Positions 22,724 to 31,825 of a DNA stretch of 64,000 nucleotides are shown here, in pieces. This DNA comes from Glutamicibacter soli (GTDB lineage Bacteria; Actinomycetota; Actinomycetes; Actinomycetales; Micrococcaceae), in contig NZ_POAF01000008.1 in NCBI RefSeq assembly GCF_003309065.1, forward strand, positions 62,001 to 126,000. The letters are read 5' to 3'. Numbering within the stretch: position 1 is the stretch's first letter; every line of letters starts with the position of its first letter. A program made the position numbers and the translations under genes. The notes below the pieces were generated by a model that was given only the letters and a program-made list of their open reading frames with translations, was not told where the DNA came from and searched no databases.

Positions 22724-24168
22724 CAGCGGGAGCCTTCCGCGGCCGGGTTCGCGGCGGTGGCCGCCATCGCCGCCCACTGCTTCGGGAAGTCCGGCATGGT
22801 CTTGGAGGTGGTGGCGATGTTTTCCACCCGCACCCCGTCGATGGCCAGGCCCAGCAGGGCGCCGGCGGTGGCCATGCGGTGGTCCTCATAGCTGTCGAGG
22901 TCGCCGGGCCTCGGCGGGCCCGGGGTGATCTCCAGCCCGTCGTCGGTGACGGTTACCTGCACCCCCACCTTGCCCAGTTCGGCCTGCAGCGCGGCCAGCC
23001 GGTCGGTTTCGTGCCCGCGCAGGTGCCCGATGCCGGTCAGCTTGCTGGGGGAGTCGGCCAGCGCGCACAGCGCGGCCAGGGTCGGGGCCAGCTCGGAGGC
23101 ATCCGCGTACTCGATGCCGCGGATCGGCCCGGTGCCGCGCACGGTGAGCACCGAATCCGCGCCCAGGGACACCTGCGCGCCCATGGCCTGGAGGATCTGC
23201 ACCCACTTGCCGCCCACCTGGGTGGTCGTGGCCGGCCAGAACGGCACGCGCACCACGCCGCGGGTGGCCAGCGCGGCGGCCAGGAACGGCCCGGCGTTGG
23301 ACAGGTCGGGCTCCACGGTGACGGTGAAGCCCGCAATCCGCTGCGGCTGCACGCTCCAGCCGCGCCCGTCCTCATCGAGGTCCACCACGGCGCCGAGTTC
23401 GCGCAGCGTGGCCACGGTCATCGCGATGTGGTCCGGCGAGGCCAGCGGGCCTTCGGCGGCGCGCAGGCGCAGCCCGCCGGGCAGCGCCGGGGCGGCCAGC
23501 AGCATAGCGGAGATGAACTGGGAGCTGGCCGAACCGTCGATCTGCACGTCGGCGCCGGCCTCAAGCCGCCGCGCGTCCATGGTGAAGGGCAGCATGCCGG
23601 GGGCCCCGTGGAAGCTGAACTGCACCCCGAGCCCTGCCAGGGCGTCGAGCACCGGGGCCATCGGGCGCACGCGGGCCGCCGCGTCGCCGTCGAAGTCGGC
23701 CTGCGCGCCGGCCACGGCGGCCAGCGCCGGGACGAAACGCATCACGGTGCCGGCCAGCCCGCACTGCACCGTCAGCGGCCCGGCCGCCAGCCGCTCCGGA
23801 GGCACCACGCGCACGGTGGTGGAGCCGTCGGCTTGCGCGGTGCGCTCCAGCTGCACGCCGAAGGCTTCCAGGGCGTTGAGCATCAGCTCGGTGTCGCGGC
23901 TGATCAGCGTGTTGTGGATCGTGGAGGGGGAGGAGGCCAGCGCGGCGAGGATCAGATACCGGTTGGTCAGCGACTTGGAAGCCGGCACGAGCACCGTCGC
24001 GTCCAGCGGCGCGGCGGCGAAGGGGGCGGGCCACCACTGCGGCTCGACATGGTGCGAAGGGGTGGTTCCAGTGCTGGGTGCGGTGTTGATGGGGCTGATC
24101 CTAACTGTGGGGCCTGGCTGCTGCGGCGTCGGAGCATGGGATGTTCTGGCGCCTGCCGGGGCGTTCAT
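22723..24168 (-). CDS. aroA: 3-phosphoshikimate 1-carboxyvinyltransferase (EPSP synthase)
   Basis: 481 aa enzyme of the shikimate pathway, joining shikimate-3-phosphate and phosphoenolpyruvate. Active-site residues appear in [12 protein letters not shown] (about 60-71), the PEP loop [12 protein letters not shown] (about 137-148; the family pattern is GNAGTxxR), and [28 protein letters not shown] near the C-terminus is the second conserved block. The N-terminal 40 residues before the domain are Pro/Thr-rich and poorly conserved, so the true start could be further in. GLAGT instead of GNAGT is a common actinobacterial variant. It heads the leftward operon and is divergent from sigR. Confidence 0.95.
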   Translation of the reverse strand: MNAPAGARTSHAPTPQQPGPTVRISPINTAPSTGTTPSHHVEPQWWPAPFAAAPLDATVLVPASKSLTNRYLILAALASSPSTIHNTLISRDTELMLNALEAFGVQLERTAQADGSTTVRVVPPERLAAGPLTVQCGLAGTVMRFVPALAAVAGAQADFDGDAAARVRPMAPVLDALAGLGVQFSFHGAPGMLPFTMDARRLEAGADVQIDGSASSQFISAMLLAAPALPGGLRLRAAEGPLASPDHIAMTVATLRELGAVVDLDEDGRGWSVQPQRIAGFTVTVEPDLSNAGPFLAAALATRGVVRVPFWPATTTQVGGKWVQILQAMGAQVSLGADSVLTVRGTGPIRGIEYADASELAPTLAALCALADSPSKLTGIGHLRGHETDRLAALQAELGKVGVQVTVTDDGLEITPGPPRPGDLDSYEDHRMATAGALLGLAIDGVRVENIATTSKTMPDFPKQWAAMAATAANPAAEGSR

Positions 24169-24209
24169 CGCCCCGTCCCGCCTGCTTAAATCCTAGCCGA
24201 GATCGGCGC

Positions 24210-24236
24210 GGGAATAAGGGTTGGACGCCGTTCGTT
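24210..24236 (+). promoter_or_regulatory. SigR/SigH-type promoter of sigR
   Basis: GGGAAT at 24210-24215 and CGTT at 24233-24236, with 18 bases between GGAAT and GTT, match the consensus for oxidative-stress sigma factors SigR/SigH of actinobacteria. It points to autoregulation. The predicted RNA start (about 24243) is only a few bases from an in-frame GTG at 24246. Confidence 0.8.
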
Positions 24237-24348
24237 GAACCGAGTGTGACGACGATTGAAGACATCAGCACCCTGGCAGGCGCCGGAGCCCCCGCGCAGG
24301 AGAGCCTGCGTCCGGGGCGTTCCCTGTCCGGAAACCCCGGACAGCGCG

Positions 24349-24354
24349 TAGACT
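24349..24354 (+). promoter_or_regulatory. second candidate -10 box before sigR
   Basis: TAGACT 8 bases before ATG 24363 would give a near-leaderless message for the short SigR form. A hairpin CTGTCCGG/CCGGACAG (24324-24344) lies just upstream. No clear -35 box. Confidence 0.4.
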
Positions 24355-24362
24355 CGAGGGCG

Positions 24363-25010
24363 ATGACTAACGAGAGTGTGGACGCGAACCTTCCCGATGC
24401 GGGCGCCGAGTCCGAGGCGCAGCGCCGCGAGCGCTTTGAGCGGGACGCGCTGGTCTACGTGGACCAGTTGTATTCTGCCGCGCTGCGCATGGCGCGCAAC
24501 CCGTCGGATGCCGAGGACCTGGTCCAGGAGGCCTACACGAAGGCGTATTCAGCCTTCCACCAGTACAAGCCGGGCACGAATCTGAAGGCCTGGCTGTACC
24601 GGATCCTGACCAATACCTACATCAACCTGTACCGCAAGCGCCAGCGCGAACCGCTGCGCACCAGCACGGACACGGTGGAGGACTGGCAGATGGCCCAGGC
24701 GATGGAGCATTCGCCCACGGGCCTGCGCTCGGCCGAGGTCGAGGCGCTGGACCACCTCCCGGATTCGGATGTGAAGGCGGCCCTGCAGTCCATTGGCGAG
24801 GATTTCCGCCTGGCGGTGTACTTCGTCGATGTCGAGGGCTTCAGCTACAAGGAAGCCTCGGAGATCCTCGGGGTGCCGATCGGCACGGTCATGTCGCGGC
24901 TGCACCGCGGGCGCAAGCAACTGAGGGAACTGCTGGCGGACTACGCCGCAGAACGCGGAATCCAGGCGGCGGCCAACCCCGCAGCCCAGGTCGATGGAGG
25001 GACGAAGTAA
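24363..25010 (+). CDS. sigR: ECF sigma factor SigR/SigH
   Basis: 215 aa group 4 sigma factor for the thiol-oxidative stress response. Region 2 is about 25-95 ([40 protein letters not shown]) and region 4 about 140-200 ([39 protein letters not shown]). ATG at 24363 gives the usual length. The frame stays open upstream to GTG 24246, which would add 39 residues and follows a SigR-type promoter closely, so two protein forms are possible (see finding). The anti-sigma gene rsrA begins one base after the stop. Confidence 0.95.
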   Translation: MTNESVDANLPDAGAESEAQRRERFERDALVYVDQLYSAALRMARNPSDAEDLVQEAYTKAYSAFHQYKPGTNLKAWLYRILTNTYINLYRKRQREPLRTSTDTVEDWQMAQAMEHSPTGLRSAEVEALDHLPDSDVKAALQSIGEDFRLAVYFVDVEGFSYKEASEILGVPIGTVMSRLHRGRKQLRELLADYAAERGIQAAANPAAQVDGGTK

Positions 25011-25011
25011 G

Positions 25012-25272
25012 ATGGACTGCAATTCTTTGGGGGACTGCTCCGACGCGCGCATCGTGCGCATCTACGAGTACCTCGACGGCGCCCTCACGCTGGCCGACCT
25101 GAAAGAGGTCAAGGCCCACCTGGACCACTGCCCGGAGTGCACCGAGCAGTACGATCTGGAGTGCATCATCCGCTCGGTGGTGCGCCGCAGCTGCCAGGAG
25201 CACGCCCCGGAACAGCTCAAGGCCAACATCATCACCCGGATCTCGCAGATCAGGATCGAATCCGGCCACTAG
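25012..25272 (+). CDS. rsrA: mycothiol-system anti-sigma factor RsrA/RshA
   Basis: 86 aa zinc-binding anti-sigma factor (ZAS) holding SigR inactive until its cysteines are oxidised. The ZAS motif HxxxCxxC is seen in HLDHCPEC (about 38-45). Additional cysteines at the N-terminus (DCNSLGDC) and middle (LECIIR, RRSCQEH) are typical of redox-sensing members. ATG at 25012 is chosen over 24994; GGAGGGACGAAG at 24997 gives a ribosome site inside the sigR end. Co-transcription with sigR is likely. Confidence 0.95.
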   Translation: MDCNSLGDCSDARIVRIYEYLDGALTLADLKEVKAHLDHCPECTEQYDLECIIRSVVRRSCQEHAPEQLKANIITRISQIRIESGH

Positions 25273-25304
25273 CATCCGGCGCGGCGCGCACCGGAACGTG
25301 GAAA

Positions 25305-25346
25305 GAACCCCGTATCGCTCGAAAGATTTCGAGTGGTACGGGGTTC
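25305..25346. terminator. bidirectional terminator
   Basis: GAACCCCGTA pairs with TACGGGGTTC and, inside, CTCGAAA with TTTCGAG, giving a long interrupted stem between convergent rsrA and the bL37 gene; CTTCGTCTG follows. Confidence 0.85.
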
Positions 25347-25364
25347 TTCGTCTGTTCGCATCGC

Positions 25365-25439
25365 TTAGCTGTTTGGGCGCTTGCCGTGGTTGGCACCGCC
25401 ACGCTTGCGATCGCGACGCTTACGAGCGCGCTTCGACAT
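25365..25439 (-). CDS. ribosomal protein bL37 (24 aa)
   Basis: Only 24 residues, beginning MSKRARKRRDRKRGG and ending NHGKRPNS. This matches the very short, highly basic actinobacterial ribosomal protein bL37 (also annotated as an AURKAIP1/COX24-domain protein), found on the large subunit in mycobacterial structures. The ATG at 25439 has AAGGAG 6 bases upstream. Automatic gene finders commonly miss it. Confidence 0.9.
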   Translation of the reverse strand: MSKRARKRRDRKRGGANHGKRPNS

Positions 25440-25565
25440 GGTGACTCCTTAGAGGGATCATTTCAAACTGCTCGATGGGTATCGAGCCGACTAATAGTCT
25501 TTCACATTCCGGTGGCAAAAACCTAACGGGGCCCGCGTGGGCCGGGTCTCGCCGAGGCGCCGCCG

Positions 25566-26171
25566 CTAGCCTGCGCTGGGCTCGGGCAGCTGCAGCCAGG
25601 AGTACCAGCCGCGGTGCAGCACCAGCCACGCCATCAGCCCGTAGCCGGCCTGCCCCGGCACGCCGCCGGAGGCGTTCAGGTCCGCGCGCCACTGGGCGTG
25701 GGTGCGCAGCGGGGCGAAGGTGTCCACGTAGTGGTGGTTGCGGCGCATGGCCACGTCGGCGTACACGCGGTTCAGCTCGGCCACGCGGTCGTTGCGCGCG
25801 TCGTCCAAGCCGGGGGCGGGGCCGACCAGCAGTGCCTTGATGTTCATCTGGGAGGCCGAATCGAGGATGTTGGCCAGGTTCAGGCGGCTGCGCGCGGTGC
25901 TGACGCCCAGGTCGACGTCGCGGTCCGACAGCGCGATCACCAGGCGGTTCTCGAACTGGTCGCTGAACCGGCGCGAGGCTTCGCCCAGCCAGCGTTCGGC
26001 CAGGGCTTCGGAGCCCTCGGCGGGGGCGGCGAGCACGAAGGACTGCAGGCGCAGGGCCGGGTCCTGGGTGCGGGCCATGACGCGACCGAACCAGCCCAGG
26101 CCCCGCGGGTCGCCGTGGCCTGCCAGAAGTTCATCACCGATTGCGGTAATGCGGATGGTGCGTAACTCCAA
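25566..26171 (-). CDS. SGNH/GDSL-fold protein lacking catalytic residues
   Basis: 201 aa. TTG at 26171 is preferred, with GAAAGG 8 bases upstream, so the protein starts MELRTIRITAIGDELLAG. Block I, GDS in active enzymes, reads GDE (residues 12-14), so the nucleophile Ser is Glu. The block with GxND reads SDRD. The C-terminal DxxH block reads SGGV followed by PGQAGYG (about 168-178), so Asp and His are also lost. The remaining fold signals (central AAPAEGSEALAERWL, IKALLVGPAPGLD) fit the SGNH family. It is probably a non-catalytic member or has another chemistry. It is convergent with the sigR operon and 169 bases downstream of kgd. Confidence 0.8.
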   Translation of the reverse strand: MELRTIRITAIGDELLAGHGDPRGLGWFGRVMARTQDPALRLQSFVLAAPAEGSEALAERWLGEASRRFSDQFENRLVIALSDRDVDLGVSTARSRLNLANILDSASQMNIKALLVGPAPGLDDARNDRVAELNRVYADVAMRRNHHYVDTFAPLRTHAQWRADLNASGGVPGQAGYGLMAWLVLHRGWYSWLQLPEPSAG

Positions 26172-26340
26172 CTTGGCGGCCTTTCGTTGGGTAATAAGGT
26201 GAATCGCTGTCAACATTATCAGTGTTGCAGCGTGTGCTCGGGGATGTCGCACCCCATTAAACACCTAGACCGGCGAACCAAGCCCCCTGGAAAGGGAGCC
26301 GGTTCGCCGGTCGGGGTATGCGATGCAGACGCGGGGCGGA

Positions 26341-29300
26341 CTAGCGGGCGAAGGCCTGCTGGATCAGCACCGCGTTCTCAGCCTCGTGGCGCTTGGCGGT
26401 GCCGGCCGAGGTGGCGGCCGATGCCGGACGCGAGACCAGGTTGATCTTCTGGTCCAGGTTCGGTGCCACGTACAGGCCGAAGAACGGCCATGGGCCCTGG
26501 TTCGCAGGCTCGTCCTGGACCCAGCTCGCGGTCGCGTTCGGGTACTTGGCCAGCTCGGCGGCGATCTGCTCGACCGGTGCCGGGTAGAGCTGCTCGACGC
26601 GGACGATCGCGGTCTTCGAGTCCCCGGCCTTGGTGCGTGCGGCCAGCAGGTCGTAGTACACGCGGCCCGAGCACAGCAGCACCTTGTCCACGGCGTTCGC
26701 ATCGGTGATCGAGGCGTCGCCGATGACTTCCTGGAAGCCGCCGCTGGTGAAGTCCTCCACCGCGCTGGCGGCCGCCTTCAGGCGCAGCAGCTGCTTCGGG
26801 GTGAACACGATCAGCGGCTTGCGCGGACGGGCGTAGGCCTGGCGGCGCAGCAGGTGGAAGTGGTTAGCGCCGGTGGACGGCTGGGCCACTACCATGTTGT
26901 TCTCCGCGCACAGCTGCAGGAAGCGCTCGATGCGGGCCGAGGAGTGGTCCGGGCCCTGTCCCTCGTAGCCGTGCGGCAGCAGCATGACCAGCGAGCTGGA
27001 CTGCGACCACTTCTGCTCGGCCGAGGAGATGAACTCGTCGATCACGGTCTGGGCGCCGTTGACGAAGTCGCCGAACTGCGCCTCCCACATGACCAGCGCG
27101 TCCGGGCGCTCCACGGAGTAGCCGTACTCGAAGCCCAGGGCGGCGTACTCGGAGAGCAGCGAGTCGTAGATCCACATCGATGCCTGGTCCTCGGACAGGT
27201 TCTTCAGCGGGTACCACTCGTTGTCGTTCTCGCGGTCGTGAAAGACCGCGTGGCGCTGCACGAAGGTGCCGCGGCGCGAGTCCTGGCCTGCCAGGCGGAC
27301 CGGCACGCCTTCCATGGACAGCGAGCCCAGGGCTGCCAGCTCGGCGAAGCCCCAGTCGATGCCGCCTTCGCGGGACATCTTGGTGCGGCGCTCAAGCAGC
27401 GACTTCAGCTTGGTGTGCATCACGAAGCCCTCCGGGATCGCCGAGTGGGCGTCGCCGATGTGGGCCAGGGTCTGCGCGGAGATCGCCGATGGACGGGCGC
27501 CGTCCATGGTGTTCTCGTCTGCGGCCTGGGCGAATGGCTTCTCCAGGTCGTTGATGGTCGAGCCCGGGGTGATGATCGGGATCGGCGAGGTCTGCGCCGC
27601 GTGGGTCTCGGCGAAGATGCGCTCCAGGTTGGCCTTGTACTCGGCCAGTGCGTTGTCGGCCTCTTCCTGCGTGATGTCGCCGCGGCCGACGAGGGCCTCG
27701 GTGTACAGCTTGCGGGTCGAGCGCTTGGCCTCGATCAGGTTGTACATGATCGGCTGGGTCATCGACGGATCGTCGCCCTCGTTGTGCCCGCGGCGGCGGT
27801 AGCACATGAGGTCGATGACGACGTCCTTGCCGAACTTCTGGCGGTACTCGAAGGCCAGCTGGCCCACGTGCACCACTGCCTCCGGGTCGTCCCCGTTGAC
27901 GTGGAAGATCGGGGCCTGCACCGTGCGGGCCACGTCGGAGGCGTAGACCGAGGAGCGCGAGGAGGACGGCGCGGTGGTGAAGCCGATCTGGTTGTTCACG
28001 ATCACGTGCACGGTGCCGCCGGTCTTGTAGCCCGGCAGCTGGCTCATGGCCAAAACCTCGGAGACCACACCCTGTCCGGCGAATGCGGCATCGCCGTGCA
28101 CCAGGATCGGCAGCACTGCGTTGCCCGAGCCCAGGCGGTCCAGCTTCGCGCGGGTGATGCCCTCGAGCACCGGATCCACGGCTTCCAGGTGCGACGGGTT
28201 GGCTGCCAGGTACACCTTGGTCTCGTTGCCGGCGTCCGAGGTGTAGGAACCCTCGGTGCCCAGGTGGTACTTCACGTCGCCGGAGCCCTGGACGGAGCCC
28301 GGGGTGGCGGTGCCTTCGAATTCGCGGAAGACCTGTGCGTAGGTCTTGCCGGCGATGTTGGTCAGCACGTTCAGGCGGCCGCGGTGGGCCATGCCGATGG
28401 CCACCTCGTCCAGCTGCTCGTCGGCGGCGTCGGAGATGATGGCGTCAAGCAGCGGAATCAGCGATTCGCCGCCTTCCAGCGAGAAGCGCTTCTGGCCGAC
28501 GAACTTGGTCTGCAGGAAGGTCTCGAAAGCCTCGGCGGAGTTCAGCTTGGACAGGATGCGCAGCTGCTCTTCGCGGGTCGGCTTGGCGTAGCCGCGCTCC
28601 AGCTTGGACTGGAACCACTCGCGCTCTACCGGGTTCTGCAGGTGCATGTACTCGGTGCCGATGGTGCGGCAGTAGGCGTCGCGAAGGATGCCCAGGATGT
28701 CGCGCAGCGGGGCGCGGTCCTTGCCGCCCAGGCCGCCGGAGATCCACTCGCGGTCCAGATCCCACAGGGTCAGGCCGTAGGACTTGATGTCCAGGTCCGG
28801 GTGCTTGCGCTGGACGTATTCCAGCGGGTTGGTGTCGGCCATCAGGTGGCCGCGCACGCGGTAGGAGTTGATCAGGTGCTGGATGCGGGCGACCTTGTTG
28901 ACCTGCAGGTCGATGTCGACCTGGTTGTCCACGGCCCAGCGCACCGGCTCGTACGGGATGCGCAGCTGCTCGAAGATCTCGTCGTAGAAGCCCTGCTCGC
29001 CGAGCAGCAGGCTTTCGACCAGCTTCAGGAACTCGCCCGAACCGGCACCCTGGATGACGCGGTGGTCGTAGGTGGAGGTCAGGGTGATGTGCTTGCCGAT
29101 GCCCATGCGGGCCACGGTGGTCTCGGCCGAACCGCGGAACTCTGCCGGGTACTCCAGTGCGCCGACGCCGATGATGGCGGCCTGGCCCTTGGACAGGCGG
29201 GGCACCGAGTGCACGGTGCCGATGCCGCCGGGGTTGGTCAGCGACACGGTGGTGCCGGCGTAGTCGTCGGCGGTCAGCTTGTTGCCGCGGGCGCGCTTGA

Positions 29301-30075
29301 TCAGGTCCTCGTAGGTGGCCCAGAACTCGTTGAAGCTCAGGGTCTCGGCGGCCTTGATGTTCGGCACCGCCAGCATGCGGGTGCCGTCGGGCTTGGGCAT
29401 GTCGATGGCGATGCCGAAGTTGACGTGGGCCGGCTGGATGGCGGTCGGCTTCTTGTCGATCACGTCGTAGGTGACGTTCATCGAAGGGATCTGCTTCAGC
29501 GCACGGATCACGGCGAAGCCGATCAGGTGGGTGAAGGAGATCTTGCCGCCGCGGGCGCGCTTGAGGTGGTTGTTGATGACGATGCGGTTGTCGATCATCA
29601 CCTTGGCCGGCACGGCGCGCACGGTCGTGGCGGTCGGCACGGTGAGGCTGGCGTCCATGTTGGTCGCGATGGCCTTCATCGGGCCGCGCAGCGCGGTGCG
29701 CTTTTCCTCGCCGAACAGCCCGGTCGACGGGGTCGGCTTCGGGGCCTGAGCTGGAATTGGAGCGGTCTTCGGCGACGGCTCGGCCTTCTTGACTGGTGCT
29801 GCGGCTGCCGGGGCCGGCTCCGAGGCGCGGGCTTCTGCGGCCGCGCGCGGAGCGCCCTTGACGACAGGAGCTGCTGGAGCGGCTGGAGCGGCGGCTGCCG
29901 GCTTCGATGCCGATGCGGCCGGGGCCGACTTCTCCGCAGCGAGGGACTCGAAAATCTCCCACCACTTCTTGTCTACCGAGTTCTTGTCAACGAGATACTG
30001 TTCGAACAGCTCATCTACTAGCCATTCGTTTCCACCGAACTCTTCAGTCAGCCGGTGGTGTGCTTGCTCTGGCAC
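26341..30075 (-). CDS. kgd: multifunctional 2-oxoglutarate decarboxylase/dehydrogenase E1 with E2 domain
   Basis: 1244 aa thiamine-diphosphate enzyme at the 2-oxoglutarate step of the TCA cycle in actinobacteria (Kgd/OdhA type). The N-terminus (EEFGGNEWLVDELFEQYLVD) is the small E1-specific domain. A Pro/Ala-rich linker follows (about 45-115), then an E2-like succinyltransferase domain (about 120-350) with the catalytic STYDHRVIQGAGSGEFLK. The E1 part holds AHRGRLNVL, GDAAFAGQGVV (ThDP-binding) and RRGHNEGDDPSMTQP. GTG at 30075 is chosen over TTG at 30081 for spacing from GAAGAGG. Activity in related enzymes is restrained by the FHA protein OdhI/GarA, which is not in this window. Confidence 0.97.
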   Translation of the reverse strand: MPEQAHHRLTEEFGGNEWLVDELFEQYLVDKNSVDKKWWEIFESLAAEKSAPAASASKPAAAAPAAPAAPVVKGAPRAAAEARASEPAPAAAAPVKKAEPSPKTAPIPAQAPKPTPSTGLFGEEKRTALRGPMKAIATNMDASLTVPTATTVRAVPAKVMIDNRIVINNHLKRARGGKISFTHLIGFAVIRALKQIPSMNVTYDVIDKKPTAIQPAHVNFGIAIDMPKPDGTRMLAVPNIKAAETLSFNEFWATYEDLIKRARGNKLTADDYAGTTVSLTNPGGIGTVHSVPRLSKGQAAIIGVGALEYPAEFRGSAETTVARMGIGKHITLTSTYDHRVIQGAGSGEFLKLVESLLLGEQGFYDEIFEQLRIPYEPVRWAVDNQVDIDLQVNKVARIQHLINSYRVRGHLMADTNPLEYVQRKHPDLDIKSYGLTLWDLDREWISGGLGGKDRAPLRDILGILRDAYCRTIGTEYMHLQNPVEREWFQSKLERGYAKPTREEQLRILSKLNSAEAFETFLQTKFVGQKRFSLEGGESLIPLLDAIISDAADEQLDEVAIGMAHRGRLNVLTNIAGKTYAQVFREFEGTATPGSVQGSGDVKYHLGTEGSYTSDAGNETKVYLAANPSHLEAVDPVLEGITRAKLDRLGSGNAVLPILVHGDAAFAGQGVVSEVLAMSQLPGYKTGGTVHVIVNNQIGFTTAPSSSRSSVYASDVARTVQAPIFHVNGDDPEAVVHVGQLAFEYRQKFGKDVVIDLMCYRRRGHNEGDDPSMTQPIMYNLIEAKRSTRKLYTEALVGRGDITQEEADNALAEYKANLERIFAETHAAQTSPIPIITPGSTINDLEKPFAQAADENTMDGARPSAISAQTLAHIGDAHSAIPEGFVMHTKLKSLLERRTKMSREGGIDWGFAELAALGSLSMEGVPVRLAGQDSRRGTFVQRHAVFHDRENDNEWYPLKNLSEDQASMWIYDSLLSEYAALGFEYGYSVERPDALVMWEAQFGDFVNGAQTVIDEFISSAEQKWSQSSSLVMLLPHGYEGQGPDHSSARIERFLQLCAENNMVVAQPSTGANHFHLLRRQAYARPRKPLIVFTPKQLLRLKAAASAVEDFTSGGFQEVIGDASITDANAVDKVLLCSGRVYYDLLAARTKAGDSKTAIVRVEQLYPAPVEQIAAELAKYPNATASWVQDEPANQGPWPFFGLYVAPNLDQKINLVSRPASAATSAGTAKRHEAENAVLIQQAFAR

Positions 30076-30505
30076 GTGCAACGCCTCTTCCCTGATTTCT
30101 ACGTTGTTCTAGCTTGAGCCGGTGGTCTGACGAGGACGTGATAATGACCGCCGAACTCACTTTGATTTCTAGACCTGCCGACCAGTCTAGTAACTTTTCT
30201 ACGCGCTTGGCCACGGCACGTATCAAAACTCACGAAAGTGGCGCGAATGACATCCCATTCATCGGGTGGCAGATACCGCTGGTCGCCAGCAGCGCGGGGT
30301 AATGCGGATTTCGGCTCCATTAGTTAGACTGAGTCGCACTATGGAATCACACTCTCCTAGCCGGCCCGACGCCCGTAGGCGCAGCGCCGGCCACGTCAGT
30401 CCATCTCCGTTAAGTTCCGGCGCCGCATTGGAGCCTTCTAGTTGCCCCCAACTGGGCATCGGAGAAATATCACCTCAACCGTTGCGCGGGTGGAGCTAAC
30501 CACCC
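30076..30505. promoter_or_regulatory. divergent intergenic region, kgd and CNNM genes
   Basis: 430 bases with no coding signal. CTAGAC (30169-30174) and GTCTAG (30185-30190) form an inverted pair that could be an operator on the kgd side. TAGACT at 30325-30330 is a possible -10 box for the rightward transcript, leaving a leader of about 170 bases. Confidence 0.35.
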
Positions 30506-31825
30506 ATGGAATGGCTTTACATACTTTTCGGCCTGCTGCTGATTCTCGGCACCGGCTTTTTCGTGGCAGTGGAATTCGCGCTGGTCGCACTCGATAAGAG
30601 CACCGTGCAGCAGGCGGTGGACGCCGGAGAACGCGGTGCCAAGCCGCTGATGCAGTGCCTGACCTCGCTGTCCACGCAGCTGTCCAGCTGCCAGCTGGGC
30701 ATCACGCTGACCACACTGCTCACCGGCTACGTGCTCGAGCCCTCGCTGAGCAAGCTGCTGGCCCCGCTGCTGGAAGCCGTCGGCATCGCCGGGACCAGCA
30801 CCACCGCGATCTCCGTGGTCGTCTCCATGCTGATCGCCACGCTGCTGTCGATGCTCATCGGCGAGCTGGTCCCCAAGAACATGGCCATCGCCCAGGCCAT
30901 GGCCGTGGGCAAGGCGCTGGCCCGCCCGCACCTGGTGTTCACCGCGGTCTTCAAGCCGGCCATCGTCGTGCTGAACGGATTCTCCAACGCGGTGCTGCAC
31001 CGCTTCTTCGGGCTCGAGGCCAAGGAGGAGATCTCTGCGGCCCGTTCGTCGCAGGAACTGGCCTCGCTGGTGCGCCGTTCGGCGCAGCTGGGCACCTTGG
31101 ACCTGCAGACCGCCCGCTTCGTGCAGTCAACCATCGAATTCTCCGAGCGCACCGCCGCCGACGTGATGACCCCGCGCACCTCGATGTCCACGATCGACTC
31201 CGAGGCGCCGCTGTCGGAACTGATCGCGGTCAGCGCCGAAACCGGCTTCTCGCGTTTTCCGGTCACCGAGGGATCCAGCGACGAGATCCAGGGCGTCTGC
31301 CATATCAAGGCGGTCGTCTCGGTGCCGCGCGAACGCCGCGCCGCGCTGCAGGTGGGGGAGTTCGCCCACGACGCGCTCTACGTCCCGGAGACCATCCACC
31401 TCGACGTGCTGCTGGAGCAGCTGCGCGAGGCCGAGTACCAGCTGGCCATCGTGATGGACGAGTACGGCGGAACCGCCGGGCTGGTGACCCTGGAGGACCT
31501 GGTCGAGGAGATCGTCGGGCAGGTGTCCGACGAGCACGACGAGGACGAGGAAGAAGCAGTCACCCAGCCCGACGGCAAGTGGCTCTTCCCGGGCATGTAC
31601 CGCCCGGACGAGGTCAACGAGCACGTGGGCGGCGAGGTCATCCCGGATGACGCCTCCTACGAAACCATCGGCGGCTACATGCTCGCCGAGCTGGGCCGCC
31701 TGGCGGAGCTGAACGACCAGGTCTGCACCGCGGCCGGCATCTTCACCGTCACCGAGCTGGACGGGCGGCGCATCGCGCAGATCCGCTTCGAACCGGCGCC
31801 GCAGCCGCAGGAGGAGGACGAATGA
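30506..31825 (+). CDS. CNNM/CorC-type transporter-associated membrane protein, first copy
   Basis: 439 aa. The N-terminal DUF21/CNNM domain (about 1-195) has three to four helices and starts FVAVEFALVALDKS. Two CBS domains follow (about 205-335; MTPRTSMSTIDSEAPLSELI and LAIVMDEYGGTAGLVTLEDL) and a C-terminal CorC/HlyC domain (about 345-435). CNNM proteins act in magnesium or other divalent cation efflux; older names (hemolysin-like) are not informative. It overlaps the next gene by ATGA and the two probably work as a heteromer. Confidence 0.9.
   Translation: MEWLYILFGLLLILGTGFFVAVEFALVALDKSTVQQAVDAGERGAKPLMQCLTSLSTQLSSCQLGITLTTLLTGYVLEPSLSKLLAPLLEAVGIAGTSTTAISVVVSMLIATLLSMLIGELVPKNMAIAQAMAVGKALARPHLVFTAVFKPAIVVLNGFSNAVLHRFFGLEAKEEISAARSSQELASLVRRSAQLGTLDLQTARFVQSTIEFSERTAADVMTPRTSMSTIDSEAPLSELIAVSAETGFSRFPVTEGSSDEIQGVCHIKAVVSVPRERRAALQVGEFAHDALYVPETIHLDVLLEQLREAEYQLAIVMDEYGGTAGLVTLEDLVEEIVGQVSDEHDEDEEEAVTQPDGKWLFPGMYRPDEVNEHVGGEVIPDDASYETIGGYMLAELGRLAELNDQVCTAAGIFTVTELDGRRIAQIRFEPAPQPQEEDE

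Noticed and set aside
20015-22891. Long rightward open frame across the DtxR-type, hisN and rsgA genes
   Set aside because: Spans several convincing leftward genes and has shadow composition.
26323-30021. Long rightward open frame opposite kgd (more than 1200 codons)
   Set aside because: It mirrors the kgd gene codon by codon; its product is low-complexity and rich in Val/Leu/Gly/Gln, as expected for the antisense of a high-G+C gene, and no start site is seen.
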